Shown piece by piece: positions 40,597-49,126 of a stretch of DNA of 64,000 nt. The stretch is from Planctomycetota bacterium (GTDB taxonomy: Bacteria > Planctomycetota > UBA1135 > GCA-002686595), in NCBI GenBank assembly GCA_026692665.1, contig JAPLOF010000023.1, forward strand, positions 1 through 64,000. Direction: 5' to 3'. The notes under the pieces were generated by a model, which had not been told where the DNA came from, searched no databases, and was given only the letters and a program-made list of their open reading frames with translations. Position 1 is the first letter of the stretch. Each line of letters begins with the position of its first letter. A program made the position numbers and the translations under genes.

Positions 40597-41832
40597 TCAG
40601 GGGCGCCGGCGGCGCGCGGGGATCGGCAGGACGCCCCGGCGGCGCTCGTCCTCGAACCGCGCGACGACGTCGACGAGCCGCGCGCCGAAGCGCTCGATCT
40701 GCCACGCATGCACGCCCTCGACCTGGGCCAGCGCCGCCAGGTTCGTCGGCCGTTCCAGCGCGATCCGCAGGAGCACGTGGCGGTTCAGCACGTACGCCGA
40801 ATCGATGCCCGCGGCCTCCGCGACGACCTTGCGCAGTTGCTTCAGGCGCTCGTGGAGTTCGATCTGCTCCTCGTCGAAGTCGTCCGTCCCCTCGCGGCTC
40901 TCCTGCCGCGGGAAGCGCGTCAGCGGACCGAGCTCGAGCGCTCGCGCGATCGCCGCCAGGACGTCGTCCCCGAACTTGCGGGCCTGGCGCGGCGAGAAGC
41001 CGGGCACGGCCTGCAGCCCCGGACGCGTGCGCGGCTTCGTGAAGACGAGCGCCAAGAGAGTCTCGTTGTTCAGGACCCGGAACGGCGGCTCGTTCTCGGC
41101 CCGTGCGATCTCGTCGCGCAGCGAAAACAGCTCGCGCAGGACCTGCCGGTCGATCGGCGGCAAGGCGCGGGCACCCTTGAGGCGCACCCAATCGTCGGGA
41201 TCGAAGCCGTGGTCGGGCGCCATGAGCATCTCGAGGCGCCGGCACTCGCTCGCGACGATGACGTGGCGGTCCGTGCGCTCGAGCTCCGGGATCTGCTCGC
41301 CCATGAGCGGAATCAGGAAGTGCGTGTCCAGCCGCGCGTAGCGGATCTGCTTGTCGGAGAGCGGTCGCTGGCCCCAGTTCGAGCGCTGCATCGACTTGTC
41401 GAGCGCGATGCCAAAGCGCTCCTGCAGCACGGTCGCGAGCCCGGGCGTCTTGCTGCCCAGAGTCGCCGCCGCGACGCGCGTGTCGAACAGGTTCTGGAAG
41501 AGGAAGCCGTGGTCGCGCTTCAGCGTCAGGACGTCGTACTCGCCGTCGTGGAAGACCTTGCGCTTCGCGGGATCAGCCATGACGGCTCCGAGCCCGGACA
41601 GATCCAGCCCGCTCAACGGATCGACGAGCCAGTCGCGCTCGTTCGCCGTGACCTGGATCAGGCAGACGCGCTCGCGGTAGCTGTAGAGGGAATCGCCTTC
41701 CGTGTCGACGGCGACGTCGCGCGCGCGGTCGAGATCGTGGAGCAGCGCGCGCAGGCCGGCCGCGTCCTGGACGAGGGTCGGCGGGGGCAGATCCGCGGGA
41801 TCGCGCGGCCGGTCGTTCGAACCGTGGGTCAT
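40597..41832 (-). CDS. rnd: ribonuclease D
   Basis: The 411-residue product is a DEDDy-type 3'-5' exoribonuclease that trims tRNA and other RNA 3' ends. Catalytic residues are visible: Asp43 and Glu45 in VDTEGDSLYSY, Asp100 in HDGEYDVLTLK, and Tyr165/Asp169 in RYARLDTHFL. Two helical HRDC-like regions follow (about 235-310 and 330-400), as in E. coli Rnd. The Arg-rich C-terminus may help bind RNA. It lies next to tRNA-Ala, which may be chance. It diverges from the VCBS-repeat gene. Confidence 0.93.
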   Translation of the reverse strand: MTHGSNDRPRDPADLPPPTLVQDAAGLRALLHDLDRARDVAVDTEGDSLYSYRERVCLIQVTANERDWLVDPLSGLDLSGLGAVMADPAKRKVFHDGEYDVLTLKRDHGFLFQNLFDTRVAAATLGSKTPGLATVLQERFGIALDKSMQRSNWGQRPLSDKQIRYARLDTHFLIPLMGEQIPELERTDRHVIVASECRRLEMLMAPDHGFDPDDWVRLKGARALPPIDRQVLRELFSLRDEIARAENEPPFRVLNNETLLALVFTKPRTRPGLQAVPGFSPRQARKFGDDVLAAIARALELGPLTRFPRQESREGTDDFDEEQIELHERLKQLRKVVAEAAGIDSAYVLNRHVLLRIALERPTNLAALAQVEGVHAWQIERFGARLVDVVARFEDERRRGVLPIPARRRRP

Positions 41833-41898
41833 CTCCGGTCCAACCTACAGGCCGGAGGGGCCGCTGCGGAGGGCCCAGACACGCGCTGCCGATTTTCG

Positions 41899-41921
41899 GC
41901 CGGATTCCCGCCCAATCCGGC
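41899..41921. repeat. perfect inverted repeat between rnd and the VCBS gene
   Basis: GCCGGATT, spacer CCCGCCC, AATCCGGC: eight perfect pairs. It lies in the 114-base divergent spacer, 25 bases before the ATG of the VCBS gene. It could be an operator or a 5' leader hairpin. Confidence 0.45.
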
Positions 41922-41946
41922 GCGCCCCCGGCGGTGTACGCGCGCC

Positions 41947-43572
41947 ATGACGATCCTCCTCGCCGTACTGAGCGTCTGCCCCTCCACCCTCTCCCCGGCC
42001 CGGCCCGCGCCGCTCGAGCGCGTGGACCGCCACCTCGTCGCCCTGCGGGTCGTGCGCGACCTCGACCGCGACGGGGTCCAGGACCTGTGCCTGCGGGCGC
42101 AGGCCGACGGCCGGGCGGAGATCGCGGCCCTCTCCGCGGCGCAGGGGTCGGTCCTGTGGCGCGCGAGCGGGCCGGAAGGGGTCGTCGACTGGGGCGGCGC
42201 GCCGATGCCGGGGGCGCTGGCCCCGCTCGGCGACCTCGACCGCGATGGGATCGGAGACATGGCCGCGCTGTGGCGCGACACGGACTCGGCGGGTGAGCAG
42301 CGCGGGGTCGTGCTGGCCTTCCACGCCGGAAGCGACGGGCACGTGCTGCGCGCGATCGACCTCGGCCGCGGGCCGGCGCGGGAGTTCGCGACGATCCTCG
42401 CGGCGACCGGCGACCTCGACGGCGACCTCCTGCCCGACCTGATCGCGCTCGCGCCGGCGCGCGACCTCTTTGCCGGGCGCATCGCCGCGATCTCCTCGGC
42501 GAGCTGCGACGAGCTCTGGAGCGGGTCGACCTCCGCGCGCGGGGACGAGCACGGCACGTCGATCGCCCAATTGCGCGACGTGGACGGCGACGGGACGGTG
42601 GACACCGCGCTGGTCGTCGCGGACGGGATCGACGTCTTGTCGGGGCGCGACGGCCGCGTCGTGAAGCACATCCCGAGCGAGGTGATGCGCGAGGTGGACG
42701 CGCAGGGCCAGGCGGCGCAGCGCGACGGCGAGCGTTCCGAGGCCCAGAGTTCGGGCGCGGGGATGGCCCGCGCGGTGGAAGCCGGCGCCGGAGAAGCCGG
42801 CGCGGACGTGGCCGGTACCGACATCGGCGGCACCGAGTTGGCCACCCCGGCTGCGGCGAGCGCGGAGGTGACCGGCACCGGCACGAGCGACGCTCGCACC
42901 GCAGCGCAAGCGTCCGACGCGCTCGACGAAGCGGGCAGCGTGTCGGGCGGGTCGCCGTGCTGCTCCTGCTCCCGCGAGCGACGCGAGCTCCGCGACGCCT
43001 CCCCGGCCCCGTTGCCGGCACGTCACTGGGACGCGAACGGATCGCTGGCGGTTCTCGGCGACCTCGACGGCGACGGCGTCCTCGACCTCTACCTCCCCCA
43101 GCGCGTCTCGATCGGCCAGATCGCATCGACCGCGATCGTCTCCGTCGGCCATGCCAGCCTGCTCGCGCGCCGCGAGTTGCCCGTGTGGTCGCTCGAACTG
43201 TGCTCGGCCGGATTCCGCGCCGCGGGCGACATGGACGGCGACAAGCGCATCGACATCCTGTGCGCGGACGCAGGCTGGAACCTGCCGGGCGCGGAGCGCT
43301 CGGGCGGCGTCGACGTGGGCGCGGTGCACGTGCTCAGCGGGATGGACGGGAGCGTCGTGCGCACCTGGCACGGAGGCCGGACGCTCGCGCGCGTCGGCGC
43401 GTTCAGCGCGATGGCCGGCGACGTCGACCGCGACGGCACGAACGACGTGTGGATGTCCGCGGTGGACACCGCCGCCCGCCCGCACGAGGTGCTGGGGCTC
43501 GCTTCGGGCCGGACGGGCGAGTTCCTGCGATGGATCGACCTGGGGAGGATGTCGGCGCAGGGCCTGCCCTGA
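41947..43572 (+). CDS. secreted VCBS/FG-GAP repeat protein
   Basis: The 541-residue product has an N-terminal signal-like stretch (MTILLAVLSVCPSTLSPARP). At least seven Asp-rich repeats follow, such as DLDRDGVQDL, DLDRDGIGDM, DVDGDGTVDT, DLDGDGVLDL and DVDRDGTNDV. These match VCBS/FG-GAP repeats, which form calcium-binding beta-propellers in exported proteins. Residues about 250-345 are a low-complexity Ala/Gly/Thr/Glu-rich insert that ends in a Cys cluster (CCSCS), splitting the propeller in two. The frame is open upstream over rnd, but ATG 41947 gives the signal peptide. A role in surface binding or adhesion is likely; the ligand is unknown. Confidence 0.75.
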   Translation: MTILLAVLSVCPSTLSPARPAPLERVDRHLVALRVVRDLDRDGVQDLCLRAQADGRAEIAALSAAQGSVLWRASGPEGVVDWGGAPMPGALAPLGDLDRDGIGDMAALWRDTDSAGEQRGVVLAFHAGSDGHVLRAIDLGRGPAREFATILAATGDLDGDLLPDLIALAPARDLFAGRIAAISSASCDELWSGSTSARGDEHGTSIAQLRDVDGDGTVDTALVVADGIDVLSGRDGRVVKHIPSEVMREVDAQGQAAQRDGERSEAQSSGAGMARAVEAGAGEAGADVAGTDIGGTELATPAAASAEVTGTGTSDARTAAQASDALDEAGSVSGGSPCCSCSRERRELRDASPAPLPARHWDANGSLAVLGDLDGDGVLDLYLPQRVSIGQIASTAIVSVGHASLLARRELPVWSLELCSAGFRAAGDMDGDKRIDILCADAGWNLPGAERSGGVDVGAVHVLSGMDGSVVRTWHGGRTLARVGAFSAMAGDVDRDGTNDVWMSAVDTAARPHEVLGLASGRTGEFLRWIDLGRMSAQGLP

Positions 43573-43684
43573 GAGTGGTGGGCGAGCGCGGGCGGGCCGG
43601 GCGAGCTCGCACTCTGGCGCGTGGGCTCAGCGCGAGCCGCCAGTCCGGCACGGGGTCGCTTGGACCCGGGTTCGTGCGGGAGAG

Positions 43685-43761
43685 TGGCGAGGACGACGGG
43701 ACTCGAACCCGCAACCACCGGCGTGACAGGCCGGTACTCTAACCGATTGAGCTACGTCCCC
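43685..43761 (-). tRNA. tRNA-Asp, anticodon GTC
   Basis: This is a 77-base cloverleaf with encoded CCA on the minus strand. The acceptor GGGGACG pairs with CGTCCTC and the discriminator base is G, as expected for aspartate. The D stem is GCTC/GAGT, the anticodon stem CCGGC/GCCGG with loop CTGTCAC (anticodon GTC), and the T stem GCGGG/CCCGT with TTCGAGT. It converges with the VCBS gene. Confidence 0.95.
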
Positions 43762-43775
43762 GCGTTGGGGCGGGA

Positions 43776-43804
43776 AGTGTAGCGGCGGATCCAGGGTCCG
43801 GGAA
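43776..43804 (-). promoter_or_regulatory. tRNA-Asp promoter
   Basis: On the minus strand TTCCCG (43804-43799), 17 bases, TACACT (43781-43776), then 14 bases to the tRNA start. The spacing is identical to the tRNA-Ala promoter. Confidence 0.45.
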
Positions 43805-44216
43805 GGGCGAAGCCGGAGCGGCGCGCACCGCCGCGCCCGATCCCCGGCCGAGGTCCAAGGCGGTGGCCGGAAAGGACTTCGGATCGCCCGCCCGGCCGGG
43901 TTGTCGAGGTCCCGATCGGATCGGGGCGGACGCAGGGCCGGCGCGCGCGGGCGCGGGAGCTGCGTCCCCGCTCCTCGGCAGCCCGCTCGCCTGGACTCAG
44001 CGGCCGGGCCCGAGCGCGCAGGCACGGCAAGTCGTTCCGGAGCATCGGCTTGGAGCGGAGACCCGGGAATCCGAGCGTGCATCTGCTACTTTCGTGCGGT
44101 CGGCGCGTCCTCCTCCGGGAGGCATCACCCAGATCTCGCCAATTCGTACCGATCCAAGAGTCACCGCCCGGGCAACCGGACGGGGGCCACGAATTCGCGA
44201 GGTCGCCTTTTTCACG
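43805..44216. other. 412-bp gap without a supported gene
   Basis: Frames here give only Arg/Gly/Ala-rich shadows of high GC. A shift to lower GC in the last 100 bases, including CCTTTTTC, precedes the NYN gene and probably holds its promoter. I see no conserved RNA or repeat. Confidence 0.4.
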
Positions 44217-44831
44217 ATGCTGCGCCGCATCGCACTGCTCGTCGACGTCGGCTTCGTCCTGAAGCGCCTGCGCCCAAGACTCGGACGGTCAGCCCTCGCC
44301 GAGGACGTGATGGCGGAGTGCCGCCGGGTATTGAGCGACCCGCGGCTCGCGGGTCGGGAACTCCTCCGGATCTACATGTACGACGCACCGCCGGCGACGG
44401 GTGTCGTGGTGAACCCGGTCGACCAGTCGCGCACGAACCTGATGCAGACCGAGGTCTACTTGGAGCGCCGCAGCCTCCATGACCGCCTCGAACTCCAGAG
44501 CGATGTCGCGTTCCGAAAGGGCGAGCTCGCGATCCGTGGCTGGAAGGTGCGCCCGCGCGCCATCGACGACGTGGGACGCACGGGCCGCGCCCTTCGCGCG
44601 GAGGATGTGGAGCCCGTCCTCGAGCAGAAGGGCGTGGACTTGCGCATCGGTCTCGACATCGCCCGCATCTCCCTTCGCGGATTGGCAGACACGATCGTCG
44701 TGATGACGGGCGACAGCGACTTCGTCCCGGCGTTCAAGTTCGCGAGACGCGAAGGAGTGCGGGTCTACCTCGACCACCTCGGAGCCTCGGTTCGCCGTGA
44801 GCTGGAAGCCCATGTGGACGTCGTGCTCTAG
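44217..44831 (+). CDS. NYN-domain (PIN-like) protein
   Basis: The 204-residue product fits the NYN/DUF88 (LabA-like) group of PIN-related nucleases. The first strand has Asp10 in IALLVDVGFV. Further acidic residues are Asp141 and Asp147 in VDLRIGLDIARIS and Asp166 and Asp168 in VMTGDSDFVPAFKFAR, and the end is a GVRVYLDHLG strand. This is the usual four-acid metal site. It probably cleaves RNA. It is a single gene, convergent with the ABC permease gene only 13 bases away. ATG 44217 is the first start that yields the family N-terminus. Confidence 0.8.
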   Translation: MLRRIALLVDVGFVLKRLRPRLGRSALAEDVMAECRRVLSDPRLAGRELLRIYMYDAPPATGVVVNPVDQSRTNLMQTEVYLERRSLHDRLELQSDVAFRKGELAIRGWKVRPRAIDDVGRTGRALRAEDVEPVLEQKGVDLRIGLDIARISLRGLADTIVVMTGDSDFVPAFKFARREGVRVYLDHLGASVRRELEAHVDVVL

Positions 44832-44844
44832 ACTCCCGACCGCG

Positions 44845-47448
44845 CTACGGCGCCCGCACCGCCCCCACCGCGTCCGTCCGGTTCATCCGCGCGATCGGGT
44901 AGAGCGCGGCGAGCAGCGCCAGCACGACCGCGCCCGTCGGGACGATCCACAGCCAGGGGCCGGGGCCCACGCTCGGCAGTTCGAGGCCCGACAGCGCCTC
45001 GAGCGAGCGCACGATCACCGGCGTCAGCGCCGCGCCGAGCGCCGTCCCGAGCAGGCCGCCGAACGCGCCGATCACGAGCGACTCGCACAGCACCATGCCC
45101 GCGACCTGGCGACGCGTGACGCCGAGCGCCTTGAGCACGCCCAGTTCCTTCGCGCGCTCCAGCCCGGCCAGCAGCTGTCCGTTCAACACGCCCAGCGCCG
45201 CGAGCGCCGCCGTCAGCCCCAGGATCAGGTCGAACAGGCGGAAGTCGCGCGCGAGGTCGCGCAGGTGCTCCTCGCGCAGCCACGCGCCGGTCTCGAAGCC
45301 CGGCTTCACGTCGGGGCGCAGCTTGTGGATCGCCGCGCGCACGATCTCGGGGTTCGTGCCGGGCGCGAGCACGATCGCGCATTCCGAGATCGTGTCGACG
45401 TCCTGACAGAAGGCCTTGCGCAGGAACTGGTCGCTCACGACGCCGTAGAGGCGCTCGTCGGGGTGCGGGAAGTAGCCGTAGGCGTCGCTGACGGCGATGA
45501 CCTCGAGGTCGACCACCCCGGAGCCCGTCCCGACGTGCACCTTGTCGCCCACGCGATAGCCGAGGTGGCGCGCAAGTCGGTCCGAGACGATCACGGCGTC
45601 GCCGCGGTCGAAGCGCTTGAGCAGCTCCGGTTCGGCGGCGCACGGCCCGTGCGCGGCGAGTTCGCGCGAGCGCACGCCGAGGAGCAGGAACGGGACCCAC
45701 GAACGCGCGCTGCCGTTCTCGATGGCGACGAAACCCGGGTACTGCGCGAGCTCGCCGCGCAGCTCCTGGAGCGGGATGTTCGGCAGGTTGCGCAGGTAGA
45801 CCTTGTCCACGAGCGCGCGGTCGGCCCAGACCTCGATCTCGCCCGTGAGGCTGTTCGTCATGCCCTTGAGCCCCGTGAACGCGGCCGCGACGAGCGCGAT
45901 CGCGGCGGCGGAGACCGCGATGCGGCCGGGGCTGGCGCGGATCCCGAGCGCGGCCATGCGGCCGGAGAACGTCCACAGTTGCTGCATCGGGCGCGCGAGC
46001 CACTCGCACACGCGCGACAGGAGCGCCGGGACGAGCAGCGGCAGGGTCACGAGCAGGGCCAGGAATCCGACGCCGGCCAGCACGGCGCCGACGAGCTCCT
46101 TCTGCGCCTCGCCGACCACGGGCACGATCGTGAAATAGATCGCGGGCAGGAGGCCCGCCAGGAGGATGGCCGCGAAGAGGTGAAAACCGCGCAACGCGCC
46201 GCCGGCTTTCGTGGCCTCGTCGCCGCGCAGCGCCGCGACCGTGCTCGTCGCGCGCGCGCGGGTGAGCGGCCAGATCGAGCCCAGGAGCGCGATGCCGACG
46301 CCCAAGGCGACGAGCCCGAGGACCGCCGGCCAGGGCACGTCGAACGTGCGGATCACGTGGCCCGTGCCGAGCGTCGTGACGCCGTGCACGAGCAGCCAGC
46401 GCGCCAGCGCGAGACCGCCGCCGAGGCCCAGCAATCCAGCGGCGATCGCGAGGACCGTCGCTTCGGTGAGGAACACGCGCGCGATCTGGCCGCGCGTCGT
46501 GCCCAGGGCGTGCAGCGTCGCGACCTCGCGCACGCGCTCGACGATGCCCATCGAGAGCGTGTGGAAGATCACGTACAGCCCGAGCACGAGCGCGAAGAGG
46601 CCGGCGAAACGCACGCCGTTGCGGAACGCGCGCTCGTCGGCCGCGGAGCCGACGAGCACCTGCTTGTTCAGCTCGTAGGAGAAGCTCGCGCCGAGGCTCG
46701 AGCGCAGGCGTTCCAGGTCGACGTTGGGATCCTGGCGCACCCAGTAGACGGGATCGACACGCGCGCCCTTGTAGAGCTGGGCGGCGACCTCCGCATCGGC
46801 GATCGCGACCATCCCCTGCGAGCGGCGGCCCAGGTTCTCGCGCGCGAGCACGCCCACCACGCGAAACGCGCGCTCGACCGGGACGTCCGCGGCGGGTTCG
46901 CCCTCCGCGCCCACGGCGCGGACCTCGCCGTCTACGCAGGCGGTGCGCGGCTGGCGCGGCGGACGCGAGAGAAGCAGCGTATCGCCGACCTGGAGCTTCA
47001 AGGCCTCGGCCAGCGCCTCTCCCACGAGCACTTCGGGCTCTTGCGCCGCGGGATCCAGGCCTTTCCCGTCGAGCACGCGCACGGCGCCCAGGTCCGGGAT
47101 CGACGCGGCGTCCAGCGCCACGAGGCGGATGCGCTCGCCGGCGCCGCGTCCGGCGTCCTGCGCCGGGCGCGCGATCGCGTCGTTCTGGAAGAACGTCGAG
47201 ACGCCGGCGACGCCGGGCACGTGCTCGAGCGCGCCGCGCGCGTCGGCTAGGTCCGCGGAGGGACGCACCTCGAGCGCCGGCTTCCATTCGCCGCCGCCCT
47301 TCATCGAGAGCCCGATCACCGTGTTGTGGTCGAGCGTGAAGACACCCACGACGATCGCGATGCCGAGCGAGATGCCCAGGATCGAGAACAGCGCTCGACC
47401 GGGCTTGCGCCGCAGGCCTTGCATCGCGATCGTGCGGACGAGCGACAT
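44845..47448 (-). CDS. ABC exporter permease (two FtsX/MacB-type units)
   Basis: The 867-residue product has an N-terminal helix (ALFSILGISLGIAIVVGVF), a large extracytoplasmic domain and two FtsX-type membrane blocks of three to four helices (about 280-490 and 740-860). A second core starts at IRASPGRIAVSAAAIALVAAAF. This long duplicated layout is typical of permeases for lipoprotein or peptide export. A short cysteine pair occurs in the extracytoplasmic part. It partners the ATPase gene just upstream on the same strand, 4 bases away. The substrate is unknown. Confidence 0.85.
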   Translation of the reverse strand: MSLVRTIAMQGLRRKPGRALFSILGISLGIAIVVGVFTLDHNTVIGLSMKGGGEWKPALEVRPSADLADARGALEHVPGVAGVSTFFQNDAIARPAQDAGRGAGERIRLVALDAASIPDLGAVRVLDGKGLDPAAQEPEVLVGEALAEALKLQVGDTLLLSRPPRQPRTACVDGEVRAVGAEGEPAADVPVERAFRVVGVLARENLGRRSQGMVAIADAEVAAQLYKGARVDPVYWVRQDPNVDLERLRSSLGASFSYELNKQVLVGSAADERAFRNGVRFAGLFALVLGLYVIFHTLSMGIVERVREVATLHALGTTRGQIARVFLTEATVLAIAAGLLGLGGGLALARWLLVHGVTTLGTGHVIRTFDVPWPAVLGLVALGVGIALLGSIWPLTRARATSTVAALRGDEATKAGGALRGFHLFAAILLAGLLPAIYFTIVPVVGEAQKELVGAVLAGVGFLALLVTLPLLVPALLSRVCEWLARPMQQLWTFSGRMAALGIRASPGRIAVSAAAIALVAAAFTGLKGMTNSLTGEIEVWADRALVDKVYLRNLPNIPLQELRGELAQYPGFVAIENGSARSWVPFLLLGVRSRELAAHGPCAAEPELLKRFDRGDAVIVSDRLARHLGYRVGDKVHVGTGSGVVDLEVIAVSDAYGYFPHPDERLYGVVSDQFLRKAFCQDVDTISECAIVLAPGTNPEIVRAAIHKLRPDVKPGFETGAWLREEHLRDLARDFRLFDLILGLTAALAALGVLNGQLLAGLERAKELGVLKALGVTRRQVAGMVLCESLVIGAFGGLLGTALGAALTPVIVRSLEALSGLELPSVGPGPWLWIVPTGAVVLALLAALYPIARMNRTDAVGAVRAP

Positions 47449-47452
47449 GGCG

Positions 47453-48196
47453 TCAGATCGCGAGCGCGGCGAGCGCCTCGTGCACGCGATCCACGTGCAG
47501 GCCGGGTCCGCGCAGCTCCGTGCTCTTCGAGAGCTCGCCGTCCACGAGGAACAGCACGCGATCCGCGAACGTGGCGTCGCGCGGGTTGTGCGTCACGAGC
47601 AGCACCGAGCGCCCGTCCTCGTCCACGAGACGCCGCAGGATGTGCATGACCTCGAGTCCGGCCTTCTGCGACAGGTTGCCCGTCGGCTCGTCCGCCAGCA
47701 GCAGCGGCTGGCCGCCGGCCAGGGCGCGCGCGATCGAGACGCGCTGCATCTCGCCGCCCGAGAGCTGGTGCGGGAACGACGAGCGCTTTTGCGCGAGGCC
47801 GAGCTTCTCGAGCAGGCCGACGAGCCGCGCCTCCTCGTGCTCGGGGTGCTTCCCGGCGATCGCCAGCGGCAAGCCGACGTTCTGGAGGACCGTGAGGTTC
47901 GGGAGCAGGTTGAAGAACTGGAAGACGTAGCCGAGCGCCGAGCGGCGCTCGAGGGTCCGCTCGTTCTCCGAGAGTTTCGCCAGGTCCTTCCCCCGCAACG
48001 TGATGCGCCCAGCCGACGGCTGGTCGAGGCCCGACAGGAGGTGGAGCAGCGTCGACTTGCCCGAGCCGCTGGGACCCATGATGCAGGTGAACTCCCGCTC
48101 GGCCACGGCGAACGACACGCCGCGCAGGATCGCGAGCTTGTCCGCGCCCTCGCCCTGGAATCGGTACAGATCGTGCGCTTCGACGAGGTGCGTCAC
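47453..48196 (-). CDS. ABC transporter ATP-binding protein (LolD/MacB type)
   Basis: The 247-residue product has Walker A GPSGSGKST near 40, the Q-loop in GYVFQFFNLLP, signature LSGGEMQRVSIARAL, Walker B LLLADEPTGNLS and switch VTHNP. The TGNLS after Walker B is typical of the LolD/MacB/FtsE branch. It powers the downstream FtsX-type permease. Its GTG start overlaps the mazG stop (GTGA at 48196-48193), so mazG and the exporter are one operon. Start choice rests on that overlap and on the normal LolD-type length. Confidence 0.92.
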   Translation of the reverse strand: MTHLVEAHDLYRFQGEGADKLAILRGVSFAVAEREFTCIMGPSGSGKSTLLHLLSGLDQPSAGRITLRGKDLAKLSENERTLERRSALGYVFQFFNLLPNLTVLQNVGLPLAIAGKHPEHEEARLVGLLEKLGLAQKRSSFPHQLSGGEMQRVSIARALAGGQPLLLADEPTGNLSQKAGLEVMHILRRLVDEDGRSVLLVTHNPRDATFADRVLFLVDGELSKSTELRGPGLHVDRVHEALAALAI

Positions 48197-49074
48197 GGAG
48201 CCGCGCCCTTCTCGGCGGACTTCGCCGCCTGCCAGGCCGCCATCATCCGATCGAGCGTCGCGTCCTTCATCGGGACACCCAGCGACGACTCCATGGCGCG
48301 GAAGCGACCTTCGAAACGGCGCACGGCCTCGCGCGTGATGCGCTCCGCGTCGACGTCCAGGTAGCGCGCGAGGAACGCCGCGGCGAGCAGCACGTCGCCG
48401 AGCTCGTGCTCGACGCGCGCGCGGGCCTCGACCGCGGCGCCCGGCATGCCGTCCTTGGACAGATCGACGTCCTGGAGCGCGACCTCGAGCTCGCCCTGCT
48501 CCTCGCGCAGCTTCGCCAGCGCACCGCGCGGGTCCGCCCAGCGGAACCCGGCCGACACGGCCTTGCCCCCGACGCGGTGCGCGCGCTGCAACGCGGGCAG
48601 CGCGACGGGCACGCCGGCGATGGCGCTCGAGTCCTCCTGCTTCTCCTCGCGCTCGACCTTCTTGATCGCCTCCCAGTTCTGCACGACCTGGTCGGCGGAG
48701 TCGACCTGCACTTCGCCGAACAGGTGTGGGTGGCGTCGGATCAGCTTTTCGGAAATCCCGTGGGCGGCCGCGGCGAGGTCGAACTGCCCGGCGTCCTGCG
48801 CGATGCGGCACAGGAGCGCCACCACCATGAGGACGTCGCCGCACTCCTCGGCGGTCTGCGCCAGGTGTCCGCGCTCGATGGCCTCGACGGCCTCGTGCGC
48901 CTCCTCGACGAGGTGCGGCGCCATGGAACTCAGCGTCTGCTTCAAATCCCAAGGGCAGCCGTCCGGCGCGCGCAGGCGATCGACCACGGCCAGGAGACGG
49001 GCGAACGCGACGGCGCGCGGATCGGCGGCGGCGGCGTGCGGATCGACGGTGGGCGGGGCCGTGCGGACGCTCAT
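48193..49074 (-). CDS. mazG: nucleoside triphosphate pyrophosphohydrolase MazG
   Basis: The 293-residue product is the two-domain MazG that cleaves NTPs to NMPs and PPi. The N-terminal domain has CPWDLKQTLSSM, HLVEEAHEAVEAIERG with Glu57, Glu58 and Glu61, and EECGD with Glu77 and Asp80, the metal ligands of EExxE...ExxD. The second domain repeats the pattern with KLREEQGELEVAL and VEHELGDVLLAAAFL. Roles known for the family include removal of damaged nucleotides and tuning of ppGpp. It is the first gene of the operon with the ABC exporter; a functional reason is not obvious. Confidence 0.94.
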   Translation of the reverse strand: MSVRTAPPTVDPHAAAADPRAVAFARLLAVVDRLRAPDGCPWDLKQTLSSMAPHLVEEAHEAVEAIERGHLAQTAEECGDVLMVVALLCRIAQDAGQFDLAAAAHGISEKLIRRHPHLFGEVQVDSADQVVQNWEAIKKVEREEKQEDSSAIAGVPVALPALQRAHRVGGKAVSAGFRWADPRGALAKLREEQGELEVALQDVDLSKDGMPGAAVEARARVEHELGDVLLAAAFLARYLDVDAERITREAVRRFEGRFRAMESSLGVPMKDATLDRMMAAWQAAKSAEKGAAP

Positions 49075-49126
49075 GGCAGGGAGTGTACGCGTCCCGCAGG
49101 CCGCGCGCCGCCGCCCGGATCCGCGA

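Noticed and set aside
43089..43742. Frames over and beside tRNA-Asp on both strands
   Set aside because: They read through the tRNA and antisense to the VCBS gene, with no protein-like composition.
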